A stretch of DNA of 64,000 nucleotides from Norana najaformis (GCA_964023275.1 OZ029915.1:3901485-3965484), one strand, 5' to 3'. Positions 42,201-52,543 are shown, counted from the first letter of the stretch. Numbers and translations: made by a program. The notes: a model not told the origin generated them from the letters alone.

Positions 42201-44125
42201 CAGACTGACGTCATGTGCACCACACCAGTATCTAATCTAACCTTAGAACTTATCTAGCGCCGCTGTTTCCATGAAACTGATAGGCATTCTGTAATCCTGG
42301 ATCAGTTGGATCAAAATTCAGGTGAGCAAAGCAGAAAACCATGGAATCAGCCTTTAGGGGAAAATGCCACATGAAAGATAACTTTACCAACAATAGCTCA
42401 TCCAAAGGCCGACTCAGTCGGTATAGAACTCAAGTGTCTGGCTGCGGGCCACAGCTACTCAGTTAACTTTGTATGCCTGCTTGTCTGCATACAAAACATT
42501 TAACTGTTTAATAATTGTTGCCTATGAAACGTTTAACTGTCTAATAATTGTTGTAGCAATAAATGCCACCATATTTATTTTGTTTATTTACCACAGGCAG
42601 AAATGATTCCTCAGAACTTTTAAACAAGTCTTCAGTTACCTTTATTTATTTACTTCAATGTCTCTACCTATGTGTTTCAGTGACCTTCTTACCAATGTGT
42701 TTCAATTACCTTAATAGCAGTATTGACGTGTGAATTCAACGACCTTGATACCTGTATTGATTGACCTTACCTGTGCATGTCAGATACCTCTGTACACGTG
42801 TAGCTTCGTACCTGTGCATTTCAGAAACCTCCTTAACTATTCTTCTTCTTACCCATGCATTTCAGATACCTTTATTGATTCGTATACAAATTAAAGTATT
42901 TCGATATTCTTCTTGTGAATGTATTTTCTTCTTCTTCAGTGTTCTGCTCTTTGGAAGGTCCAAGAATCCTTGGACGCCACTCTTCTCTGTTCTGTGCCCT
43001 TTCCTTAACTTCTTTGTAGCCCCGTCTTCTTTCTTTATCCATCATCCAGTCCAACAGTATATTCCTTGATCTTCCTAGAAGTTTCTTTCCCTAAGTTCTT
43101 CCTTTGATCACTGTCCTCAGGAAAGAACAAGAAAGAATTTCCATGATAACGATGAAGTTAATAAAATCCAGTTCATGTGTTTTATTGACTTCCTTACTAA
43201 TGTATTTCAGTATCACTTTTTTATTGTCTTCCTTACTAATGTATCTTTCCTGTGTTTACGACTGATCTTCACACCTGTATAAATTACCTCCTTACCTGTG
43301 TCTATTGTCTTATCTGTGTATTTCAGATACCTGTGCGGAGTGGAATATTTCGAGAGAGGTGATCGTCTGTTTCCCTCCAACTGCACCGACTGCGCCGTTG
43401 TCCACAACAACTGGATAGTCAGCCGCGCGGCGAAGGTCTACCGCTTCAAGGAGCACCTCATGTGGCTCTACGACAAGGATGCCTACTATACGAATCTCAC
43501 CCAGGGCTATCTGACGTACACGAACCCAGTCATCTGGAACGACGAGAAAACCAGCATCCGAGAGGAACTGGATGCTCTGAAGGCGGCACTCGCCTACGGA
43601 GAACTACTCAACCGTGTCGTCATCTTGCCGCGGTTCCACTGCCTCCCGACTGTAAAGAGAGCGATGCCGAAGGGTGGCAAGAAGAATGATTCGGTGACTG
43701 AAGCCGTGCCTCCGGTTCCAGAGAAAGAGTGCCCTTTGAACAGCATTCTCAATATCTCCGCTTTCGACGCAGTATTCGCGGACAGGTATCGGGAGAGTAG
43801 TTTTCTGCAGCACCCCATGGTGTCCGATGAGGTCAAACGTGGACTGTCCACGCCCTATTTTATCCTCACCGGCCCCACGGCCGACATTAGAGATCAGCAG
43901 AACTTCGTCCTAGATTCCTCCGACGTACAAGTCGTGACATCAAGTGCTTACGCCGAAGCTCTGACGGCTGAAGACGTTGAGAGAAGTCTTTCGACGGACA
44001 AGAGAGTCCTTAGGTTTCACTCCCTGTATCGTGCCACTCCTCTGTTCGGGAACAAGGAGGAACAGGAGGCATTTGACACAAAGGTCAAGGCAGCATTCCA
44101 ACGCAGCTCTTATAGACAGCTTTGA
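36500..44125 (+). CDS. Type II membrane glycosyltransferase, Nucleotid_trans (GT77-like), complete
   Basis: Two exons, 36500-37224 and 43327-44125, give 507 aa; the split Arg codon joins in phase 2. Predicted Golgi enzyme transferring a sugar from a nucleotide sugar. Seen: a short basic N-terminus and signal anchor (about residues 6-25), then a domain with LHTDLDVFFLQNP (DxD at 150-152) and VDDQMALNQAI (212-222). Exon 2 has HNNWIVSRAAKVYRF and a second region REELDALKAALAYGELLNRV like the C-terminal part of plant and protist relatives. There are several N-glycosylation sequons. The first ATG after the acceptor-like CTTTCATAG (36441) is taken as start. Plant RGXT/RRA and Dictyostelium AgtA are family members from general knowledge; donor and acceptor sugars here are unknown. 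Confidence 0.9.
37265..37690 (+). repeat. (TGTA)n microsatellite at the start of glycosyltransferase intron
   Basis: Imperfect TGTATGTA array of over 400 bp beginning about 50 bp after the donor. Confidence 0.9.
38010..38410 (+). repeat. Purine (GAGA)-rich tract
   Basis: About 400 bp of almost pure A/G on the plus strand within the intron. Confidence 0.9.
39220..39400 (-). mobile_element. tRNA-derived SINE, family T (glycosyltransferase intron)
   Basis: On minus: GGTAGCCGACTGGTTAGAGC (A box), TACGGGTTCAAACC (B box), then GGAACCTTCACTCACAATTG and AAGCGCCA-type 3' end next to an (ATT)n tract. Confidence 0.72.
39560..39960 (+). mobile_element. L2/CR1-like LINE 3' end
   Basis: A frame with GRAFSTVGPSLWNTLPPDIR and ARLKTFLFRDR, the usual last residues of L2/CR1-type ORF2, then a 3' UTR (CAGCGCCTTTGTGAGTTACT, GGCGCTTTACAAATT) ending in (TACA)n. 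Confidence 0.8.
40345..40580 (-). mobile_element. LINE/SINE 3' region
   Basis: Minus-strand match to 49860-49955 (AGCACCCTAGAAGTAGC, AAATTGTCGTCATTACATTA). It extends into AGGCTGTTCCACGCACGCGG, a segment often found in the 3' region of such elements. Confidence 0.6.
41200..41710 (+). repeat. Complex repeat (CATACATA... CCAAATCTAAAGAGTGACATA)
   Basis: CATA tetramers alternate with CACCAAATCTAAAGAGTGAC about eight times. The unit at 41500-41640 is ~43 bp. Confidence 0.85.
42872..43100 (-). mobile_element. LINE C-terminal ORF fragment (glycosyltransferase intron)
   Basis: Minus-strand frame LDWMMDKERRRGYKEVKER followed by AQNREEWRPRI, just upstream of glycosyltransferase exon 2. Confidence 0.7.
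43327..44125 (+). CDS. Glycosyltransferase exon 2: C-terminal half and stop
   Basis: One base completing Arg242, then YLCGVEYFERGDRLFP through SYRQL and TGA at 44123-44125. The acceptor is GTATTTCAG. Contains NCT, NLT and NIS sequons. Confidence 0.92.
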
Positions 44126-44479
44126 TCGTGAACACATTCTGATCTCAGCTCTTCTTTCTCTATGTGATGGTCATGAATGTGTACAGACAAACATGTACTT
44201 ACAGTGTACATACACACATACATATATACATACATACATGTGAATATATACATCAAGGACCTATTAAAACCTCTGTTGTTCAAATGTCCACCTACATTGG
44301 GTCCTCCTGTTGATGCAAGGTGTATGAGTCCTTGCCGGCATATGCAAGTGCCCAGTGGTGAAGAACCAGAAGGACGGGTGACCACCTCCCTACTCATCTC
44401 GTGCATGATGGAAACAATGACAAAAAGAAATGAGTGGCATCGCTGGATTCTTGGATCTGCCTAAGGGCAGAACACTGAA

Positions 44480-44680
44480 GAACATGCGTAAATACATACA
44501 TACATACATTCACACATTCGTATATATATGTACACGTACTTACATACACATACATACCAGGGTACATACATACATGCACACATTCGTATATATATGTACT
44601 TACATACACATACATACCAGGGTACATACATACATGCACACATACATACATACATACATACATACATACATACTGTACAT
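44480..44680 (+). repeat. (CATA)n with 59-bp duplication
   Basis: CACATTCGTATATATATGTA ... CATACCAGGGTACATACATA is duplicated in tandem within a CATA array, 350 bp after the glycosyltransferase stop. Confidence 0.85.
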
Positions 44681-46779
44681 TGATGGATTCTACTGAACTT
44701 GAATTCCGTGCTTTGTTAGAAGGAGGTACTTGGTGGAGAGATAACTGTAACCAACATTTATCAAATTAATTGGTGAATGAAAAAGAACAAAAGTAAGAGC
44801 AAGTGAGTTAACAAGCAAAGTAAATTGTATACCTGATAAGTTATTTTACTTATAAATTATAAAAATATAAATTAAACAGATATAATACGTAGATGTAAAT
44901 ATAAAACTGTGAATGAACATACAGTGTGTTAACAGATGCATTACTTACTTACTTAAATACCATTTATCAAATGAATGGGTGAATGAAAAAGAACAAAATT
45001 ACAAGTCTGTGTGAGAAAAATGGTAAAGAATGGGTAAGTGAATGAGTGAGTGAGTGAGCAAGCTAAGCGAATTTTTTAAACCGGTATTTACTTATTTATT
45101 TAATTTTGTTATTTTATTTTACACAAGGTTTCAAAGTATTTTGTCAAAGACCTTAGAATGAAGTAAATGTTACAAACCAAAAACGAGATCTTGACCAATG
45201 CTGGACAATACAAGAGTTGTACAACATTTGAGTAACATGGGGTGTGCGATGTAGTTAGGGTTTTGAACTGGACAGCCCAGTATTTGTGCCTTATGTCCGG
45301 TATATTTACTGGGCGTTGATGTTTTTATAAATTTTACTAAAGCGATTCGAACTCGACATCGGGTTTCACTATTGTAGCCACGCTAGATGAGGAAACAGCT
45401 GTTACTGTTAATGTGACGAAGATTTGTTGCAAAACCTGCGCTACATAAATTCGGTTTTCGTGCGACTATATTACTAATGGATGAATGCTCCGTTTTTAAT
45501 CACATTTAACATCGTTAGCACAGAAAGCGCCTCTGATGAGTTCATCTTGAAGAGGCGCTATACAAATTTCAAATTACAATTACACTTCTGCCGACCCCTT
45601 TAGGTGTCGATCGGTGTAACCGTAATTGCACATTTATATAGCACCTTGTCAAGAAAACCCCACAGAAGCGCTTCCGATCGGATAACACAAGACCGTGATC
45701 AAATACATGTACAATGGTCTTCAATCTACGGCGAAATAGAGGTAGAGAACTAGGCGAGGAACTCATGTAGGAGGTGTAACGTGTGGGCATATTTTTCACG
45801 GCAGCGTTGACTACCTTTGCATATAAATATATCGGGCATAGACCCAATGGGAAAAGCAGTGTGTTTATATCGTTGTCGTATGGAAAAGTTACAAATTGTG
45901 TCAGAAGCATGCGCAATAGAGGGCCGTTTTTGCACGCATGACAGATAGTATAAATCGTATTCTCGAAAATTTCTCGAGCTGCTTTAAAGTTCTTATTCAT
46001 CAACAGAGTAAAGTCGAGACAGCGATCTGTGTGGGGGATGCCAAAAAATCTCGTCGGATTACACGAATTGATGGTCTTGGCCGTAGGGGCTTCGGACCCC
46101 GGGATCCCCGGCTAGGTACGCCACTGTGCGTTACCCTCCGCTTAACAGAGGCTGCCTTCCTTCCGCTGGCGTTTTGTAGAGACACGCGAGTCACAGCTTG
46201 TTAATGATTTCATCGATCAAACGCCCAACATGTTTTCCTTCACCACAGCTGAGAGTTAAATCGATTGATGAAGAATCGATTCATCCGTGGAGGTGCTTCA
46301 AGTTAAACGTTGCTATTACTTGCTTTGCCGTCTCTCACTGTTGAAAGACGCTATATAAATGTTCAGATAGATGCATCTACTTGTTGCGATGTTTGGTGAG
46401 GTAAATACTTCTTAGCCTAACGACTGAGGAAAATGCATCCCAGTGGGGAAACCGAGGTCGGAGTCGATGAGTGAAAAGCGTCCTCTTTCGCTCACAAATC
46501 CTATCCTGTTCTTTCAAGGTCCAGCAAACAACTGTACTTTCGCTTAACGACCTTTCGAAAAAGAGGTCGTTTTGTGCAATGCCTCTGGGAACACTAGATG
46601 TAAATAAAAGAAACAATCCTTGTATGTAGGCCCACGTACGCACGTACGTTTGTGTATACATGTGACCCCAAGTAAGCTGAACTTCTGTTCCTTCTCTGTG
46701 TGCCTTTGGCATCCTGTCAAATGTATATGACTGTAGCATGTATCGTTCTCGAACTGGGATCAATAAACGACATGAATGA

Positions 46780-47375
46780 ATGAATGAATGAATGTTATGT
46801 ATGTAGGCCTATGCGTGTATGTCTGTATGTATTTATGTATGTGTAATGAAGTATGTATGGATGTATGTATGTATGTCTGTATGGATTTAATTATGTGTAT
46901 GAATGATGTATGCATGCTATATGTATGTATAATGCACGAATGTGCTCGTGTGTATGTAATGTATGTTTATACAGTATGTTTGTATGCAACCATGCATATG
47001 TGTATGTATGTATGTATGTATATATGCAATGCACGAATATTATGTATTTATGTGTTTATGTAAATAGTTATGTACGTATGTATGCATGTATTTATGTATT
47101 TATATTTGTGTTCAGTTTTGTGTATTTATGTACATATGTATGTAATAAATAGCCTAGAAAACATGTGGTACAACAGCAGAAGTAGAAGCTATCCCGTGGT
47201 AATACATACATACATGCATACATACATACATGCATACATACATAAATAGTTATGAACATACATACATACATACAGACAGACAGACAGACAGACATACAGA
47301 CATACATACATAAATAGTTATGAACATACATACATACATACACACATACATTCATACATATATAAAACAATACAC
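46780..47375. repeat. (TGTA)n then (CATA)n arrays in opposite orientation
   Basis: TGTA-type repeats at 46780-47145 are followed by CATA-type at 47200-47375, so the strands are inverted relative to each other. No gene recognised between 44126 and 48203. Confidence 0.85.
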
Positions 47376-47392
47376 ACGCTATCATACATACA

Positions 47393-47530
47393 TAATCGTA
47401 ATCTCGAGATTTCTAGTGCCCAACGAAAGCTAAGTTGTGGGAACCAGCATATTCACAGGTGCTCAGTCAAACAAAATCGATAGGCAAAAGGGTTCAGTTC
47501 CAGGTCAAGATCCAGGAGACAGGCAGTCAT
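47393..47530 (-). mobile_element. SINE family A, 3' part
   Basis: ATCGTAATCTCGAGATTTCT, CAACGAAAGCTAAGTTGTGG and AAACAAAATCGATAGGCAAA on the plus strand; the element is on minus. Confidence 0.72.
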
Positions 47531-48155
47531 ACTTACAAACATACAGTTCTTACAAAACATAGGCCTACTTAAAAGGATTTTCCAAGTGTCTCGCCTACAA
47601 TCGGCTGTTGTTATGAGCAAAATTCTGTCATGTTTCCTGAGCTTCGCCTTGTAAAGCAGAGTTTCAGGCATAAAAGCTCCAATTGTTACAATTTCGGGTC
47701 GCGTTTCACTTCATAGTCGGAGTTCCTATCTTGGGGAACTTGATATTGTTGAAGTGAATGGCGTGTGCTAACAAAACGAAGGATAATATGGTATAATGGA
47801 GATCAATTGGCAATAGATACGATACCCACGCGGTACTCAAACGTTTATGTAACGTTGAAATTTGGTTTTCCCACACGTTGATCATAAACGTTGGCATAAA
47901 CGTCGCACATGTCAAGGCTCGAGTACAAGTACTTAGATTTCAAGCACAAGTACTCAAAAACTGCTCGAGTTGTACTTGAGTAGAAGTACCAAGTACAACG
48001 TCTCTATTATATGACCTTCCAGCCAGAAACTAAGATAATTATGATGATTAGGCCTATTATTAAGTATAATTTTTGTTTTCAATGACTTGCTACTCAGTTT
48101 TATGACATTTATTTCTGAATTCATTGTCATTAGTTTTATGACATTTATTTCTGAA

Positions 48156-48161
48156 TTTATT
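48156..48161 (-). promoter_or_regulatory. Polyadenylation signal of NFGA-like gene
   Basis: AATAAA on the minus strand, 43 nt after the stop. Two further copies lie at 48144-48149 and 48108-48113 within a short duplicated AT-rich segment. Confidence 0.6.
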
Positions 48162-48203
48162 ATTTGCCATATTTATATCTTATGACACTTACACACAAGG
48201 TTG

Positions 48204-48876
48204 TTATTTGGAGGGTGGGTAATGCTGCGCCAGGTAATTGGCGATGGTATTAGTGAGAGCGATGACGTAATCGCTACGCAGCGGGGGGTCACGAAAACTT
48301 CTCGGTGACTCGATCTGAATTCCGTCTATCTGCCCACCGTCACGTGATCCATGTACCTGGGTGCTGTACCCACCGGAGAAGTAGGAGTTCCCATCCGGAC
48401 CTGGGTCAGTCGGCGAAGGCACTGCGGCGAACCCTTCCGTCTCTAGAAGGTCGCCGAAACTCGACTGACCCCTCAGGAGTATGTTGAAGTCGCCGCCAAC
48501 ATACGAGGCGAGGCTGCGAATGGAGGTGGTGTCCGGGTCGATTGGGTTGCCAGAGTCGAGCTGCGATCCGGAGACGAGGTACCCGAGCTCGGCCCGTTGG
48601 ATTTCGTGGCCGTGGCCGTGGATGTCGATGTAGAGTCCCATCCCCGTGATCGCGGCCCTCTCCGTCTGGATGTAGGAGTGGTATTCGTTGTAGGCGTCGA
48701 CGGCCTCCTGGACGCCGAACGTCGCCTCGTTGATCTCGCGGTTGGGGTCGAGTTTGCTGCGGTCGAGGAGACTGATGACGAGACCGGGGCAGACGGAGAA
48801 TCGATTGCACAGGGACTGGCGTAGCTCGTGAGCCAACTCCATCGTGTTCACGTCGGTCACCGTTGTCGCCGCACAG
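48204..48876 (-). CDS. NFGA-like exon 2: main domain and stop
   Basis: Acceptor TGCCATAG. One base completes Asn87, then CAATTVTDVNTMELAHELRQ, and the frame runs 224 codons to TAA at 48204-48206. Contains the IDIHGHGH motif. G+C is much higher than in the flanks. Confidence 0.88.
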
Positions 48877-51124
48877 CTATGGCAGAAGACAGCGGAAGGT
48901 ATGATGTGGTAACGTACGGTTTGGTAATGTAATATGTGGCGGATTTAGCCATAGGCGTGCATGGGGCTGTTCGCCCCGCGCCCCTCTTGGTTATATGCCG
49001 GCGCCCCTCAGACGAGACCCACCACTGCCGTACTCGGCGGTTAGTGCCAGTCCCAAGCCTGGATAAAGGAGGAGGGCAACGTCAACGGCTTTTGATGCCA
49101 TAAGATGTCGTTAAACATTGGAAACTACTACTACCAGACCCGAGTATGGTGGACTGCCAGAATGTGGCGCCCCTCTGGAAATGCTCCTGATCCCACGCAC
49201 GCAATCCTGGAGCCGCCACTGGGCATGGTATGACTACTTAAGCTATCTTGAGGTATGGCTAGTCATGATAAGAGATGGTAAGCTAAGGTAAGGTAGGTTG
49301 AGCGAAGGTGGTTTAAAGTCCATTAAGGTGCGATCTTAAGGTAAGGTCCACTAAGGCAATACAAGCTGAGGCAAAGTACAGTAAGTAAGGGGAAGCTAAA
49401 ACAAGGGCGAAACCAGGATTTGAAGTTGGGGCGAAGTAATAGCATTCTGGGGCATAACGAGAAAACAAATGTAGCAGAACCGTCACCAGCCAAGTTTAGG
49501 GCGTAGGCGTCCAATATACCCCTGAATCCAGTACAAGAAAGTAAAGGTAAGGTAGGCTGAGGTGATCTAAGTAATACCGATATCAGTTGCGGTAAGATAA
49601 GACCAAGTTTAGTAATGTAAGTTTAGGTAGAGTAAGACCAGCTGAGCTACCCTGCTGAAGGGTAAGGTAAGTAAGATAAGGCAAGGTGTGGTAATGGCAG
49701 ATAACGTTGGATAAGTTAGTGTCAAATAAAACTGGTCTATCTTACCTTATCTCATATATAGTCTTGTTTAGTCCAGTTCATGCAGTTGCATAGTTTTAAA
49801 TGTCGGGCCACTCGCAAGTTTGCTTACCCATGCGCTGTATACAGCTTGACTTCCGACTTACTGCATAACTCAGTACCTGGACTGGCTTTTGACTTTGTAA
49901 AGCACCCTAGAAGTAGCCGGCTACTATATAAATTGTCGTCATTACATTACGTTCCATGACTTGTCGGATTTCAAAAGGACCTCTAACAAATTATGATTTG
50001 CTACTACAGTCTCACTTGAAGTGATAATCAATTGATCCATTGTACACTGTGATAGCGGCGCTATAGAAGTCATTAGGTTAGATTAGTTAATTTGTTATAA
50101 AAACACTTAATATAGCGCCACAAAAGCGCCATCTACGCTAACTCTTCATATCCATGACTACCTAAAACGCACTTGTTTAGATCGGTAGGATAGCCGTGTC
50201 ATCAGCGCTTTTGAGAGGTACTTGAAGAGCGCTATATAAGTGCTTGTTACATTACATTACATACATTACATTACCTCTCAGTCTCAGGACTACTCTTCCT
50301 TTTCATACCGTACAATGACAAGGTGTGTGCGGCAGGTTGGTCTGATCATGCGGTTGCGGGTTCGACTCCGTGTAACGACCCTGAGCAAGTTGTTTGCGCA
50401 CACCGTGTCTCTGTCACCTAGCAGTAGAATTTTGGTACCGGCACAAGCTGGGAAGTAAACGGCGAGTCCTGTGAAGATGCGCTGGCCCCGAGTCCACGAC
50501 CTTGGGATCAGGAGCGTAGCAATAGATTGTGCAGGCTGTGCTAAGCACAAGAGCACACTAGGCTAGGGGCCGTCTGGGCCCTCAAGGGGCCAAGGCCCGA
50601 ATGTTCAATTACGTGGAGCAATCTAGCCAGAGTTCAGTTTGCACAAGGGCCCTCGGAAAGCTAGCTTGGGATTCGTCCATTGCCGGCTCAAGGATCAGGA
50701 AAAGGAGATGAGCGCCTCCCCTACGTCTCACTTGTGGGATACGGGATACTTTACTTGCAGTGACATGGTAGTCCTGCGGCTCTGGCGTTAAAGAATTAGA
50801 TTAGGTTAGGTTTGATTAGATTAGATTAGATTAGATTATACGGCGATCTTGTGCGCAAGTATACTTCGTGGTATCTGGCGTTCCGCATGTGTGACTCCAG
50901 ATGCACTGGTTTCCATCCCAGCATCCTGCATCCCTGTTCGGAATCGACGAAGGCGTCAGGTCGCCACCGTGAGGAGCCGACAGGACTACGTTCAGTCCAG
51001 TTCCTGGCAGATATTCGTTGTACCCCGTGGCTCGCGGGGCTGCCTGCTTCCCCAGCGCACCAGCCTCGGTTCCCGGCAGCACCTGCAGTACCACTAAACA
51101 CAGCACCAGACGACCAGACACCAT
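48204..51124 (-). CDS. Secreted N-formylglutamate amidohydrolase-like protein, complete
   Basis: Exons 50865-51124 and 48204-48876 join in phase 2 to give 310 aa. A signal peptide (about residues 1-22) indicates secretion. The rest resembles the mostly bacterial N-formylglutamate amidohydrolase family, a zinc-dependent fold: SAPHGG (49-54), LDPNRE (about 129-134, like the D.NR signature) and YIDIHGHGH (169-177), the expected metal-binding positions. Substrate is unknown; bacterial members release formate from N-formylglutamate in histidine breakdown, but secretion argues for another role. Several cysteines, some near the exon junction, could form disulfides. A polyadenylation signal lies 43 nt past the stop. 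The intron (48877-50864) holds repeats only. Family assignment is by motif memory, so it is moderately certain. Confidence 0.82.
48945..49210 (+). repeat. Interspersed repeat W (NFGA-like intron)
   Basis: Contains CAAGCCTGGATAAAGGAGGA and GTCAACGGCTTTTGATGCC. Reverse-complement copies occur at 17884-17975 and 28055-28160. Type of element unknown. Confidence 0.55.
49240..49760 (+). repeat. Degenerate GGTAAGG-rich tract (NFGA-like intron)
   Basis: Over a dozen GGTAAG/CTAAGG motifs scattered in ~500 bp. A shorter pure version occurs at 18073-18120 in the desaturase intron. Confidence 0.7.
49860..49955 (+). mobile_element. LINE/SINE 3' end
   Basis: AAAGCACCCTAGAAGTAGCC, TATATAAATTGTCGTC and an ATTACATTAC tail; partner of 40345-40580. 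Confidence 0.6.
50320..50790 (+). mobile_element. tRNA-derived SINE, family U (NFGA-like intron)
   Basis: B-box-like GCGGGTTCGACTCC, then GTAACGACCCTGAGCAAGTT, CACCGTGTCTCTGTCACC and the end CGTCTCACTTGTGGGATACG. An extra ~120 bp around 50530-50680 is absent from the 6540-6860 copy. Confidence 0.7.
50865..51124 (-). CDS. NFGA-like exon 1: signal peptide and SAPHGG motif
   Basis: 86 codons plus two bases from the ATG at 51122-51124. Starts MVSGRLVLCLVVLQVLPG and contains NVVLSAPHGGDLTP. The donor is GTATAC. Confidence 0.85.
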
Positions 51125-51399
51125 GACAACGATCCTAAGCTAATCCAGCTGTTGTAACCGATTTACGTAGCTGCAGACGATTCAGTTAACGATGTCAGAC
51201 ACGTTGTGTTTTAACGCCGAGTCCTTTAAAATTATAGAACCCGCTAACTGCCTCGATGGCAAATGGATATTTTTAACAGGTTTGATTTTTAATAGAAAGT
51301 AATGTGGTCATGACGCAAGGTGTATTATCAAACTGTCGACACAGTTTTATAGACTACACGCAGCTGGCGTGGCATTTATGTATTAACGAGGCCACATTA

Positions 51400-51805
51400 G
51401 CTAACTTTATTACCAGACACTTTATGGCCGTGAGAATCCAATTCAAAATACTTCTAACAGACAGGACCTCGATCGCTGGTTCGGCTCCAGAATACATCAG
51501 AGAGCTTCTCATACCTGTTGCGAGCCAACCGGGTCGTCAAAGGCTGCGCTCTGCTGCTCGTGACCACCTCACAGTTCCGCGCTCCTGCAGGACAGCACGG
51601 GCAAATCCTGCTTTTTCCTGCGTGGGACCGCTTCTCTGGAACAGTCTGCCTCCAGAAATTCGCTCTCGCCGCCTCAGCATCTCAGGAAACATCCTCGGCT
51701 CGTCTTAAGACGCATCTTTTCGGTAATCTTCGATAGCCATCCTGCAGCGCCTTTGTGAATTTCTTAAAACGCGCTATACAAGTGCCTGGATACATACATA
51801 CATAC
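51400..51805 (+). mobile_element. L2/CR1-like LINE 3' end
   Basis: IQFKILLTDRTSIAGSAPEY, GPLLWNSLPPEIRS and, after one frameshift, SARLKTHLFGNLR. The 3' UTR CAGCGCCTTTGTGAATTTCT and TACATACATAC tail are shared with 39560-39960. It lies just upstream of the NFGA-like gene start, on the opposite strand. Confidence 0.8.
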
Positions 51806-52084
51806 CTGCGACAATCGTTACTGCTGTTATTAGACATTTTTGTGAGCTAAACTTTTGAAGGGAATATGAACAGCTGCGAGAGAGAGAAAGAGAGAGAGAG
51901 ACCAGGATAAGGGCAACCATATGTCGACATTGGCTTGTTTCCACGACGAGAAAAATACTTGAGCTCCATAAAAGAACGAGCCATTTAACTTATCACCGTG
52001 TATTCTTGTCTGTATCATTGTGTCCGCATGGATGTCTGCGTGTGTCAGTTTGCTTTCTATTTTTTCTGGCAAACTGATGCATTG

Positions 52085-52200
52085 GCCCAACCTGTTCCCG
52101 CTAAGGCGGCGAAGGAGACTAGCTACTTGCCCTTATATGTCGAGGATAAGAAATATGAAGTCGCTAACACTTCATACCCAAGGCTGCTTGGAGATTACTT
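52085..52200 (+). mobile_element. SINE family V, 3' fragment
   Basis: GAGGATAAGAAATATGAAGT and CTTCATACCCAAGGCTGC align with 63265-63325. Confidence 0.5.
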
Positions 52201-52442
52201 TAAGGGGCTGATCTTCGTCCATCCTCCTTTATTTTCCCAAAAATCCCCTCTCCCAATTGGAATCTGACCGCCTGATTAGTTTTCAGCTGCACACATATTT
52301 CAGCCCTGCTACAGGCCCATACGCATGAACCACTACTCAGACCAAGGCAAATACTTATAAAGTGGTGTAAGCCAAGAGTTAGTCATAATATATTTTCCAT
52401 TAGTTTGCTTTCTGAGAATAACTTTAATTTAATAAAATGAGG

Positions 52443-52448
52443 AAAAAA
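52443..52448 (-). terminator. RNA polymerase III terminator of tRNA-Met
   Basis: Six T residues on the minus strand, four bases after the tRNA 3' end. Confidence 0.8.
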
Positions 52449-52452
52449 TCTG

Positions 52453-52543
52453 TGCCCAGGGTGAGGATCGAACTCACGACCTTCAGATTGCTCGTCACAG
52501 TTGGATTATGAGACTGACGCGCTACCTACTGCGCTACCTAGGC
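52453..52543 (-). tRNA. tRNA-Met (CAU), elongator, with 18-nt intron
   Basis: The reverse complement folds as a full tRNA: acceptor stem GCCTAGG/CCTGGGC (one G-U pair), D stem GCGC/GCGC, anticodon stem TCAGT/TCTGA, T arm GTGAG-TTCGATC-CTCAC, discriminator A. The anticodon CAT is at 52508-52510. The body closely matches animal elongator tRNA-Met. An 18-nt insert sits after position 37 (52489-52506), the canonical nuclear tRNA intron site. The mature length is 73 nt. A T6 run follows within 10 nt. A tRNA-derived SINE is unlikely because there is no SINE body. Confidence 0.9.

Noticed and set aside
48406-48810. 134-aa Arg/Pro-rich minus frame
   Set aside because: Shadow frame of NFGA-like exon 2, caused by its high G+C.
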